A DNA stretch of 64,000 bases from Dyadobacter fanqingshengii (GTDB lineage: Bacteria; Bacteroidota; Bacteroidia; Cytophagales; Spirosomataceae), in the NCBI RefSeq assembly GCF_023822005.2, contig NZ_CP098806.1, positions 2,666,001 through 2,730,000 on the forward strand, given 5' to 3'. This document shows positions 25,501 through 32,795 of this stretch, piece after piece. Both the position numbers and the translations under genes were made by a program. Position 1 is the first letter of the stretch. Every line of letters begins with the position of its first letter. Below the pieces are notes generated by a model that did not search any database, was not told the DNA's origin, and saw nothing but the letters and a program-made list of their open reading frames with translations.

Positions 25501-26428
25501 CAAAAGCTGGCTTGAAACAATCCCCCCTTTTTACTATGTACCGCGACATTATGAGATTACACCAACCACCAACGCAAGCACCGCAACCGGCACCGTGACT
25601 TTGTACTTCTCACAAGCCGATTTTAATGCCTATAACGCTACGATCACTGCCGGCTTTTTACCAACCGGCCCGGATGATGTCTCGGGTATTGCCAACTTCC
25701 AGATCATTAAGTTTTCAGGAACCAGTTCGACAGGCTTGAATTATTCCGGGCCGCCATCAAACATCCCAACCGAGGGAAATTCCTGGAATGCAGGAGATTA
25801 TACCTTTGTTTGGAACTCGATCAATTCCATTTGGGAAGTAACATTCCCTGTAACCGGATTTAGTGGCTTTATAGCGAAATCAATTGACCAAGCATTACCA
25901 GTCACATTGGTTTCTTTCACAGGGAAAGCGATAGAGAACAGCAATGAACTTACCTGGAAAACCAGCTCAGAAGTTGATTTCAGCCATTTCGAAATTCAAA
26001 GGAGCATGGATGCAAAAACATTTGAGAAAATAGGTGAGCAGGCATCGAAAACACAACGGATTTACACTTTCCTTGATCCAGATTCACCTCGTGGAAAAGC
26101 ATATTACCGCCTGAAAATGATCGATCTGGATGCCAAATACAGTTTTTCTAAAATGATTGCAATAGGAAACGATGCAGAAACGTCCGTTGTCGGCAATTTT
26201 TACCCTAACCCAAGCACTGGTAAAGTATATATTGAAATCAATGCGATAAATAAAGGCACGTGGAATATCACCAACTATGATCTGACAGGCAGATTACGAT
26301 CGCATAAGACTAAGAGTTTGCAACCTGGATTGAATGTTATTTCGATCGATAAGCTGTCTCCTGGTTTAAACATCTTCAAGTTTGACAACGGAAGTATTTC
26401 CGAAATCAGGAAAGTAGTAAGGGAGTAG
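22574..26428 (+). CDS. T9SS-secreted GEVED/Ig-like repeat protein
   Basis: This 1284-residue exported protein has a signal peptide ending near SSGIIHAQT. Four GEVED units at about residues 28-180, 278-434, 526-680 and 770-935 each carry a Ca-loop-like strand (WIDFNHDGNF, WIDYNQNGIF, WIDYNRNGTF, WIDYNHNGSF) and end in G-E-T-E-D-Y. Between them lie three Ig/PKD-like linkers with the motif QWYNDAGPIAGAT or QWFNNAGPIAGAT. Near the end a fibronectin-like segment (LPVTLVSFTGKA, YYRLKMIDLD) precedes a type A T9SS sorting domain (FYPNPSTGKVYIE). It should be surface-anchored or released, possibly an adhesin or matrix protein. Its promoter carries operator site A. Confidence 0.88.
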   Translation: MKIIKFYSTFLLILLCLASSGIIHAQTYCASTGGGAQDIVNVAIGTLNNSSSCNQAAGAGSVPGSYSNYTDLAAPDLMQFKTVPLSISVAYCTGYQSVTSSIWIDFNHDGNFGDGELAYRSGSNFEPNHTVTGTFTIPGSALLGPTRMRVITAAVGYVDPCGSYNGGETEDYTVNIVSPPACNGAPAPGNTIASQTAICSSGTIDLSFSSSSALNSGDAAGFTYQWFNNAGPIAGATNTTYTATITATDNFYCAVTCSQSGQTGQSTPIAIRVKSFYECYCPSAANNDTGPDIFNVTAGTLNNASNLSQTGGPGSILNRYSNYTTLVAAPVFNQQATIPFSIQVGENSGNASTSIWIDYNQNGIFENEGERVHQTSQANSGNHTVSGSFTIPLSAATGVTGMRIVTNVGQNPVGSACENYGEGETEDYLVNIGEVPACSGDPIQAQTIATQLPVCPEAKYTFSLSPAIITAGNTYQWYNDAGPIAGATSETYTATITSPDNFYCEVTCSNGSKTTRSIPVSVLTCYCTSTALSGPTLDVTNVTAGTLNHSTTFSQTGGPGSVLGAYSDFTTLVDAPEFNQLATIPFSVTAGGTDSYFHIAIWIDYNRNGTFESPGEFIHQARGFQNLTTTGSFIIPKTALTGITRMRVITSVGLAPLNSACENYGQGETEDYLINIVPPPACSDSPLQLNAIATQNPVCPEVSLTFSLSPTILTSNNNYQWYNDAGPIAGATSDTYTATITGPDNYYCEVTCPTGANTTVSTPVAVHGTFLYCPCNSASDNTSGSDIINVTIAELNNSSDCSQSGGPGSIRNRYSDYTHLVAAPNLAISNATPIAIRMGQCGSFGVSSTSVWIDYNHNGSFDAPAERVYFSSNNFSPDYTLTGSITIPETALPGFTRMRVISGNGGVGNSACGGYDSGETEDYFVNIVAPICSGNVSLPTAATTNTQNVATTPLVANGCEYIAKVVPAEGFMEATIKSWLETIPPFYYVPRHYEITPTTNASTATGTVTLYFSQADFNAYNATITAGFLPTGPDDVSGIANFQIIKFSGTSSTGLNYSGPPSNIPTEGNSWNAGDYTFVWNSINSIWEVTFPVTGFSGFIAKSIDQALPVTLVSFTGKAIENSNELTWKTSSEVDFSHFEIQRSMDAKTFEKIGEQASKTQRIYTFLDPDSPRGKAYYRLKMIDLDAKYSFSKMIAIGNDAETSVVGNFYPNPSTGKVYIEINAINKGTWNITNYDLTGRLRSHKTKSLQPGLNVISIDKLSPGLNIFKFDNGSISEIRKVVRE

Positions 26429-26507
26429 CGAAAGCATAACGATTTCTTGTGATGGATTACCCTTACATTGGCGAAAACAAAATGTTTGCCGGGAGATTTG
26501 CTCCTGA

Positions 26508-27140
26508 TCAGACCAGCCTCTCCCTGATTGCCAGGCTAACCGCCTCAGTGGCACTGTTTACGTAAAGCTTGTCATAGATATTGCGAATGTGATTATTCAC
26601 GGTGTTGTAAGCAATATCACATTCTGCGGCGATTAATTTGTAACTGTAACCTTTAACCAAAAAACCTAAAATGTGCTTTTCGCGCTCGGTTAGGTGGTAA
26701 TCTTTTTTGGCTGCCGTTTCAGCAGAAAAATAGCGCAGGACTTTGGTAGCAATGCTGCCAGTCATAGGCGCACCACCTTCAAGCGCCTCTCTTAAACTTT
26801 CAATGAACCTTTCAGGACTTGTTTTTTTGAGCAAATATCCGTTGGCGCCAGCTTGCAGACTGCCAAAAATACGCTCATCTTCTTCAAAGTTCGTTTGGAT
26901 CAGGACAGGCAATGCACCAAAATGCCTTCTGATCAGAATGGTCGCGTCAATGCCGTTTGTTCCGGGCATGTCAATATCCATGAGGACAAGGTCGGGCTTC
27001 GATTCGGTAATGTTGGCCAAAAGATTATTGGCATTAGGGAAAGTTCCGGTGCACAAGAAACCGTCGGAGAGATTGAGGAGCATGGAAACGCTGCTCAACC
27101 GCTCCTGATTATCGTCGAAAATAATGATCCTTGACGCCAT
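26508..27140 (-). CDS. NarL/FixJ-family response regulator
   Basis: The ATG at 27140 (MASRIIIFDDNQ) is preferred over a TTG 18 nt upstream, giving 210 residues. The receiver has acidic residues D9-D10 and phosphoacceptor D55 (LVLMDIDMPG), a switch Thr in IQTNF and the conserved Lys in LLKKTS. The C-terminal LuxR-type HTH begins at LTEREKHILGFLVKGYSYK, with recognition helix NTVNNHIRNIYDKLYV. It follows the kinase gene on the same strand (kinase stop at 27244). Its own promoter carries a variant of the palindrome found at the neighbouring genes, so it is the best candidate for the binding protein. Confidence 0.93.
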   Translation of the reverse strand: MASRIIIFDDNQERLSSVSMLLNLSDGFLCTGTFPNANNLLANITESKPDLVLMDIDMPGTNGIDATILIRRHFGALPVLIQTNFEEDERIFGSLQAGANGYLLKKTSPERFIESLREALEGGAPMTGSIATKVLRYFSAETAAKKDYHLTEREKHILGFLVKGYSYKLIAAECDIAYNTVNNHIRNIYDKLYVNSATEAVSLAIRERLV

Positions 27141-27185
27141 GCAGTCAGTTAATAGCAATGAATATGATTTTTAAATAACATGCTG

Positions 27186-27233
27186 CAAAATTAGCACCCG
27201 AATACTTTCTAGAATATAGCAAATACTTGTCAT
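27186..27233 (-). promoter_or_regulatory. Operator variant plus -7 box of the NarL-type regulator gene (site D)
   Basis: On the minus strand 27233-27216 reads ATGACAAGTATTTGCTAT, 15 of 18 identical to site A with an intact downstream half. TAATTTTG, a full match to the TAnnTTTG -7 consensus, lies at 27193-27186, again exactly 22 nt after the palindrome. The regulator ATG is 45 nt further. An extra half-site ATAGCAA lies at 27152-27158. This suggests autoregulation. Confidence 0.7.
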
Positions 27234-27243
27234 CTTCATTGGA

Positions 27244-30200
27244 TCAGAATAGCAGCGTAATAGTCGTTCCCTCGTCGATGGCGGAGTGGATCGTGAGCAC
27301 GCCATTCATCTGTGCCGCACGCTGATGCATATTGGTCAACCCATTGCCTTTTTTGATGAACCCGGGGTCGAATCCACGACCATTGTCATTGATAGTCAGC
27401 TTAGTACGACCGCTTTCACGGGTTGTGTATACTTCAACGGTGTTTGCATTCGAATATTTGGCAGCATTGTTCATCGCTTCTTTGAAAATTAAATACAGAT
27501 TCTTTCGCGTCTGCATATCCAGTTTCAGGTTTTGAAGCTGGCTATCCGATTCAAAGCGAAAATCAAATCCTTTGGACTCTGCCAATGTGCTGCCGAATTG
27601 AAACATGCGCGCAAACACGTCCTCGATCTGGTCACTGCCAGCTTTGACACTCCATACGATATCGCTAAGCCCCTCCTGAACCTGCTGGGCATTTTCCTTT
27701 ATTTTCTGAACCACCTGCTGATGTTCGGTTTTTTCTATTTGCATCAGCAATGCCTGGCTATAAAAAGTAATGCTGCTGAGCGTGCTCCCGATCTCATCGT
27801 GCATATCTGCACTTATCCCATTGCGGATTTTTTGAATATCCATGATCTGCCGGAGCCGATATTGGTAAAAGAGATAAATTAAAATGCCGATGAACAGCAA
27901 ACTGAGAACAAAAAACCAAACCGATTTATACCAGGGCGTAAGCACACGCACAGGTGACTGCCATTCCTGGCTACTCCAATCGGCGCCACCCACGGAAACC
28001 TGCACTTTTAGCATGTAATTCCCGGGTGGCAGGCTGTTAAAAAGCAGTTTATTCCCATTTTCAAACATTTGCCAGCGATCATCCCCCCACCCTTCGAGCT
28101 TATATCGAAACCGGTTTAATGAGGTGTTCTGATAATCCGGGCTCATAAATGCAAAGGCAAAAAGACGGTCACCCGGGTTAAAAATGATTTGTTGACCTGC
28201 CTGATGGGTAGTGATCGTGTCAGCCTTGTTCCGACCTGCATCGAATTTTGAATAGGAAATGAGCTGCAATCCGCTCTCTTTTTTTGAGCTTAAATCAAGC
28301 TTTTCCGGATTGAAAGCAACAACGCCGTTCAAGCCGCCGAAATAAAGCGTGCCGTTTCTCGATTTCAGATAGGATCCATGATTAAATTCCAGGTGAGGCA
28401 AACCGTCTGAAATCCCGTAATTATGGAATTTTTTGGTTCGTGTATCAAATCGTGATAAACCTTTATTCGTACTCAGCCAAAGATTGCCCCTCTCGTCCGG
28501 CAAGGCCGCATAAATGTTGTTGTCAGGCAGGCCGTCGTGCGTGGTGAAAAGCTGCGTTGTTTTGTTATTCACGTCAATGCGGATCAGCCCTTGCCCTGTT
28601 GCCGCCCACAATGCATTTTCAAACCATGCTGTGTGGAAAATTTGTAAAGCCGGAAGTTTGATCTTGTCACCCGCTGTCTGTCCATAATGCTCATAAATGC
28701 TCGCATCCTGATTCAAAACGTATAATCCATTCGTAGTACTGACTAAAATACGGTTTTGATTCCACGGCATAAAGTTGTTGATGCGTTCATTTTTAATGTA
28801 GCGCCCGGCTTTATCATTTAAAAGAACAGGTTTCAGATCCCGCGTACCAATTATGCCCATTCCACCCCACGTCCCCGCCCAGAAAGTGGAATCATTGAGT
28901 TTGTAAAAAGAAGTAAATCCGCGTCCGCTGACAAATGGGAATGCCACCGCGTGATAGGCCTCAGTCTCGGGATCTATTTTCAAGAACTGTATGCCATCCG
29001 TAACCGCATAAACCTCGTCTTTGGTAAAAAGAACCTTATACGGAATCACCATTTCATTTGAAACATTAGCCTTGCTGTGCAACTGCATGTGCCTGCTCAG
29101 GTGTGTCAGAGGATCAATCTGATGCAGCAGATATTGTAAACCATCCCGGTTATAGCCATAAGAACATGCCCAAATCATTCCCGAGTTATCCTCGGTAATG
29201 CCTCTGACGCTGCTGCCGATATCGCCTGTCTTTTCCAAAGGCACGCTCATGTATCTTCTGAAAATTTCTTCGGTAAGCGTCACTTTTATAAGACCGTCGA
29301 CGCCTGCCGCCCAAAAACTGCCGTCTGTGCTTAAACAGGCGCCGAAGAAGAAAATATCGGCACCCGATTTTTGCAAAAGACGTGTGGTGAGATTCGTAAA
29401 CTGTCCGGTTTTTTGATTTAATAAACCAATTTCCTTTGAAGATTTATACCACTTGTAATTGTTTTTATAAGCATAAATCACGTCGGCCGCTATCGGCGTG
29501 TCAATGTCAGTAAGGGGACTAAAAATTCTTGTTCCTAGTGCGTATTGGCGCATCAGGAATTTTTTACTGATATTATGCTTGTAATAAATTTGCAATGTAT
29601 CGGCACCGGACTGCACAACATTGAAGACGCTGAAACGCCGGGGATCCATGTCTTTTGCTAATAAATTGGTCCGGTTAATGAGATTTGCTTTTTCATTGAT
29701 TTCGTCCAGATACGTGCTATCGCTAAACGCATAAAGCCTGTCTTTTCCGTCCACAAACATTTTGGTAATCTGACTTCCGACAGCAGCAGCATTCCCGGCG
29801 TCGGCTGGCGGTGTGTACAGTGCCACCGGGACGAAATTTTTATTGATTTTGATAAGCTTACCACGGGGAACAGACACCCATCCATTTTGATCCTTATCAA
29901 AAAAAACATCCAAATGCTGTTTCGAATCGATATTTTTAAAGGGCTTGGATGGATTGATGGTCTTGCAGGTCAGATCGAGGGGATCGACAATGCTGACGCC
30001 GCTGTTATGCGCAACCCAGATAGCGCCATTCGGCCCGGTCCTGATCTGGTTGATCAATGTTCCGCCGCCCAGGGAGCGGGTAAGCATTGCGGTGAAGTTT
30101 TGAAAAGTATACCCATCATAACGCCATAGTTCCTGACCAGTGGCCACCCACATAAATCCCCGGCCATCCTGGGCCAGAGAACGCGTATTCCGGCTGGGCA

Positions 30201-30360
30201 AACCTTGCTCCGGTCCAAGCAACTGAATATTTACCCGCGTTTGCGGTGCCTGCCCATAAGACATATTCAGACAAATCAGTAATAGAAAAGGGATCAGACG
30301 ATACGACCGGCTTATTATACAAGACAAATTCAACTCGAACCGTAAAAGTCTGCGCAGCAT
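27244..30360 (-). CDS. Reg-propeller sensor histidine kinase (HisKA_3 type)
   Basis: The start is taken at the ATG at 30360 (MLRRLLRFELN), giving 1038 residues; an in-frame start at 30390 is possible. A signal peptide (LIPFLLLICLNMSYGQ) precedes a large periplasmic two-component propeller (GRGFMWVATGQELWRYDGY, ERGNLWLSTNKGLSRFD, NGTLYFGGLNGV) and a Y_Y_Y domain (FRYKLEGWGDDRW). One TM helix follows (SVWFFVLSLLFIGILIYLF). The HisKA_3 domain has its H-box in SADMHDEIGSTLSS. The HATPase has the N-box NNAAKYSNA and GRGFD/GNGLTNM boxes. HisKA_3 kinases pair with NarL-type regulators, here the next gene. Unlike PUL hybrid sensors it has no fused receiver. Confidence 0.92.
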   Translation of the reverse strand: MLRRLLRFELNLSCIISRSYRLIPFLLLICLNMSYGQAPQTRVNIQLLGPEQGLPSRNTRSLAQDGRGFMWVATGQELWRYDGYTFQNFTAMLTRSLGGGTLINQIRTGPNGAIWVAHNSGVSIVDPLDLTCKTINPSKPFKNIDSKQHLDVFFDKDQNGWVSVPRGKLIKINKNFVPVALYTPPADAGNAAAVGSQITKMFVDGKDRLYAFSDSTYLDEINEKANLINRTNLLAKDMDPRRFSVFNVVQSGADTLQIYYKHNISKKFLMRQYALGTRIFSPLTDIDTPIAADVIYAYKNNYKWYKSSKEIGLLNQKTGQFTNLTTRLLQKSGADIFFFGACLSTDGSFWAAGVDGLIKVTLTEEIFRRYMSVPLEKTGDIGSSVRGITEDNSGMIWACSYGYNRDGLQYLLHQIDPLTHLSRHMQLHSKANVSNEMVIPYKVLFTKDEVYAVTDGIQFLKIDPETEAYHAVAFPFVSGRGFTSFYKLNDSTFWAGTWGGMGIIGTRDLKPVLLNDKAGRYIKNERINNFMPWNQNRILVSTTNGLYVLNQDASIYEHYGQTAGDKIKLPALQIFHTAWFENALWAATGQGLIRIDVNNKTTQLFTTHDGLPDNNIYAALPDERGNLWLSTNKGLSRFDTRTKKFHNYGISDGLPHLEFNHGSYLKSRNGTLYFGGLNGVVAFNPEKLDLSSKKESGLQLISYSKFDAGRNKADTITTHQAGQQIIFNPGDRLFAFAFMSPDYQNTSLNRFRYKLEGWGDDRWQMFENGNKLLFNSLPPGNYMLKVQVSVGGADWSSQEWQSPVRVLTPWYKSVWFFVLSLLFIGILIYLFYQYRLRQIMDIQKIRNGISADMHDEIGSTLSSITFYSQALLMQIEKTEHQQVVQKIKENAQQVQEGLSDIVWSVKAGSDQIEDVFARMFQFGSTLAESKGFDFRFESDSQLQNLKLDMQTRKNLYLIFKEAMNNAAKYSNANTVEVYTTRESGRTKLTINDNGRGFDPGFIKKGNGLTNMHQRAAQMNGVLTIHSAIDEGTTITLLF

Positions 30361-30390
30361 GGAAAGACAGGAATTGTTTGTAAGAGGCAT

Positions 30391-30490
30391 CTAAACTTCT
30401 ACTCTTAAAGTAGGCTTTTGGATTAAAAGACCCACCATCTTATTTCTAACCACCAGTTACACCGCAATTTAATAGCAATAATCGCCTGAT
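30391..30490. other. Divergent intergenic region, kinase side
   Basis: This AT-rich gap lies between the propeller kinase and the lipoprotein gene. A lone half-site ATAGCAA at 30472-30478 lies 13 nt before the full palindrome, in the same orientation. That could allow the regulator to act toward the kinase gene too. No further gene or RNA is visible. Confidence 0.45.
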
Positions 30491-30538
30491 ATAGCAATAA
30501 TTTGCTATTGTGCCATGCCGTGCTCCTTTCTTCTTTTG
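30491..30538 (+). promoter_or_regulatory. Palindromic operator plus -7-like box of the lipoprotein/cytochrome operon (site B)
   Basis: ATAGCAATAATTTGCTAT at 30491-30508 differs from site A by one spacer base and shares the flank TGTGC. TTCTTTTG at 30531-30538 ends in the same TTTG, exactly 22 nt downstream of the palindrome. The probable start codon at 30695 implies a leader of about 150 nt, the longest of the four. Confidence 0.7.
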
Positions 30539-30694
30539 CGATAAGATTTTACTCAACGTTTTTTATCTGAACCAGCATGCCAAATTCACAGGCCTGTGAA
30601 AATACTTCGCTACCCTTCCTGTCAGGATTTCCTTAGTCCGCACAGCCAGAAACCCCCAGAATCATCATTCTCAAATAGCCTTAAATTCAAAACA

Positions 30695-31678
30695 ATGAAA
30701 AAGTCAATCTACTGCCTTTTAACATTACTGGTGTTCCTTTTCGTCCTGGCTTGCACAGATCACGACATTTTCGAACCTGAGCCAGAAACCTTGTCGTCAG
30801 AAATATTTATAAGGGGATTGAAATATCCGATCGGACTGGCCGCAGATGACACGGAAAATCTTTGGGTAACCGAAGCGGGTTCGGGTAAAGGCAACGATGG
30901 CAGCGTTTCCATGATTACACCATCCGGCGTGAAGACGACATTCGTAACCGGTCTTCAATCGCTCATGCGGGAAGGTTCGATTGAAGGAATAGCTCATTTG
31001 GGTTACCGTGCAGGAAAATTATATTTTTTACACGGCTCCAATGGAATCCTTTACACAGCAGACGTATCGTCCTTTAAATCAGGCGACAAGTCCGTCGAAC
31101 TCGCCGATATTGATTCGGCAGACATTGGGAGCTATGTCGAAAGCCTTGGATTGACCAAACCTATCAATTCCAACACATACGATTTCACATTTGGTCCGGA
31201 CGATCATATGTACATTATTGACGCCGGAAGCAATGCCGTTATCAAAAGGGATAAGGCCAATGGCGCACTAAGCTTGTTTGCTAAAATACCCAATGTTGCG
31301 ACGGGTGTGGAAGCTGTGCCAACCGGTATTGTGTTCGATGGAAGCAAATTTCTCATCAGCACATTAACCGGCTTTCCTTTCACAACAGGAGATGCGAAAA
31401 TCTTCCAAGTAAGTACAACCGGAGCGGTAGACGTGTACAAATCTAAATTTACAACGCTGACCGGCATTACGCTTTCAGCCAGCCAAAAGCCCATCGTCAT
31501 CCAGCATGGTGTTTTCGGCGCAATGGGATTTGCTGCCAAGTCTGGCAAAGTGCTTAATGAAGACGGTAAAATACTTCTCGATAGCCTCTCACGGCCGACT
31601 GACATCATCCGTGGAAATGGACAAACCTTTTATTTGCTTAGTTATCAGGACGGCACAATCAGCAAGCTGTCGTATTAG
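30695..31678 (+). CDS. ScyD/ScyE-like beta-propeller lipoprotein
   Basis: I choose the ATG at 30695 because it gives a clean lipoprotein signal (LLTLLVFLFVLAC, Cys at residue 20). The GTG at 30596 would bury it. The 327-residue product is a beta-propeller resembling ScyD/ScyE and SMP-30/NHL proteins: GLKYPIGLAADDTENLWVTE, FTFGPDDHMYIIDAGSNAV, TGIVFDGSKFLIST and FYLLSYQDGTISKLS. Such proteins in other bacteria are exported and of unclear function. Asp at +2 and +4 of the lipobox may affect sorting. It sits 32 nt before the cytochrome gene and under operator site B, so it probably works with the cytochrome in the periplasm or at the surface. Confidence 0.78.
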   Translation: MKKSIYCLLTLLVFLFVLACTDHDIFEPEPETLSSEIFIRGLKYPIGLAADDTENLWVTEAGSGKGNDGSVSMITPSGVKTTFVTGLQSLMREGSIEGIAHLGYRAGKLYFLHGSNGILYTADVSSFKSGDKSVELADIDSADIGSYVESLGLTKPINSNTYDFTFGPDDHMYIIDAGSNAVIKRDKANGALSLFAKIPNVATGVEAVPTGIVFDGSKFLISTLTGFPFTTGDAKIFQVSTTGAVDVYKSKFTTLTGITLSASQKPIVIQHGVFGAMGFAAKSGKVLNEDGKILLDSLSRPTDIIRGNGQTFYLLSYQDGTISKLSY

Positions 31679-31710
31679 AACATTTCACTTATTCCAAAAA
31701 GATCATTCAA

Positions 31711-32679
31711 GTGAAAGCAATTAAAATCATCGGTAAAATACTCAGCGCGCTGTTTGTTGTTGCCATTGCAGGCATCATTTATGCTAAAACTGCGCTTCCT
31801 GACACGGGTCCTGCACCGGACATTAAAATAGAACGCACTGCGGCCCGCGTGGCGCGGGGAGAGTATTTAGCCAATCATGTGACGGTTTGTATGGATTGCC
31901 ACAGCACCCGCGACTGGTCGCGCTATGCCGGACCGCTTTCGGGCGGTTTCGGCGCGGGTGGCGAAGCCTTTACCCAAGACATGGGCTTTCCAGGTAAGTT
32001 TTATGCGCCCAATATCACACCCTATACACTAGCCGAATGGACGGACGGAGAAATTTTCCGTGCCGTCACAACCGGTGTTAACAAAGAGGGAAAAGCATTG
32101 TTTCCGGTGATGGCTTACCACCGGTTTGGCCAGCTTGACCAGGAGGATATTTACTCGGTTATTGCTTACATTCGGGAGTTGCCGGCAATAAAAAAGGATA
32201 TCCCTGAGTCGGAACCTGACTTCCCTGTTAACATCTTGATCAACACCATGCCTGCGAAAGCGGCTTTCACCAAGCGGCCCTCAGAAACGGATGAGGTGGC
32301 TTATGGGAAATATCTGATCACTGCGACCGGTTGCGTGGATTGCCATAGCAAAACGGAAAAAGGAAGTGTGATTGCCGGAACTGAATTCGGGGGAGGAATG
32401 GAATTCGCTGGCCCAAACGGCATTATGCGCTCGCCAAACATTACCATGCATAAGCAAACAGGAATAGGTAAATGGACGAAAGAAGCTTTTGTTGCCCGAT
32501 TTAAAGCGTTCGTTGACAGCAATTACGTTTCTCCTAAAATAACACCGGATGCCATTAACACGCCAATGCCCTGGACCATGTACGCAGGAATGAAAGAACA
32601 GGATCTCAATGCTATTTATGCCTATCTCAGCACAGTGAAACCAATCGATAATCAGGTTGTAAGGATGGAAAGAAGGTAG
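31711..32679 (+). CDS. Diheme c-type cytochrome
   Basis: The start is a GTG at 31711; no ATG lies near. The 322-residue protein has an N-terminal membrane anchor or signal (KILSALFVVAIAGIIYA). Two cytochrome c domains follow, with heme motifs C60-M-D-C63-H64 and C208-V-D-C211-H212. Probable axial Met residues lie in FPVMAYHRF and TPMPWTMYAGM. The overall form matches diheme cytochromes that accept electrons from periplasmic dehydrogenases. No dehydrogenase is adjacent; its partner may be the propeller lipoprotein upstream, which shares the operon. A long perfect hairpin terminates the unit. Confidence 0.88.
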   Translation: MKAIKIIGKILSALFVVAIAGIIYAKTALPDTGPAPDIKIERTAARVARGEYLANHVTVCMDCHSTRDWSRYAGPLSGGFGAGGEAFTQDMGFPGKFYAPNITPYTLAEWTDGEIFRAVTTGVNKEGKALFPVMAYHRFGQLDQEDIYSVIAYIRELPAIKKDIPESEPDFPVNILINTMPAKAAFTKRPSETDEVAYGKYLITATGCVDCHSKTEKGSVIAGTEFGGGMEFAGPNGIMRSPNITMHKQTGIGKWTKEAFVARFKAFVDSNYVSPKITPDAINTPMPWTMYAGMKEQDLNAIYAYLSTVKPIDNQVVRMERR

Positions 32680-32726
32680 CTAGCTAGTCAATTCCCATTT
32701 GTTAATTCGCTGATAATTTAGTTTTT

Positions 32727-32774
32727 AAAACGAGCAATGCGGTTGAATCTCCATTCAACCGCATTGCTCGTTTT
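32727..32774 (+). terminator. Bidirectional terminator with a perfect 22-bp stem
   Basis: AAAACGAGCAATGCGGTTGAAT pairs perfectly with its complement across a CTCC loop. The ends are T-rich in both directions (TTTT on plus; TTTTAAAAAC on minus). It separates the plus-strand cytochrome gene from the minus-strand GEVED gene, which stops at 32796, and so serves both. Confidence 0.88.
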
Positions 32775-32795
32775 ACTATCAGATTATCGATATTA

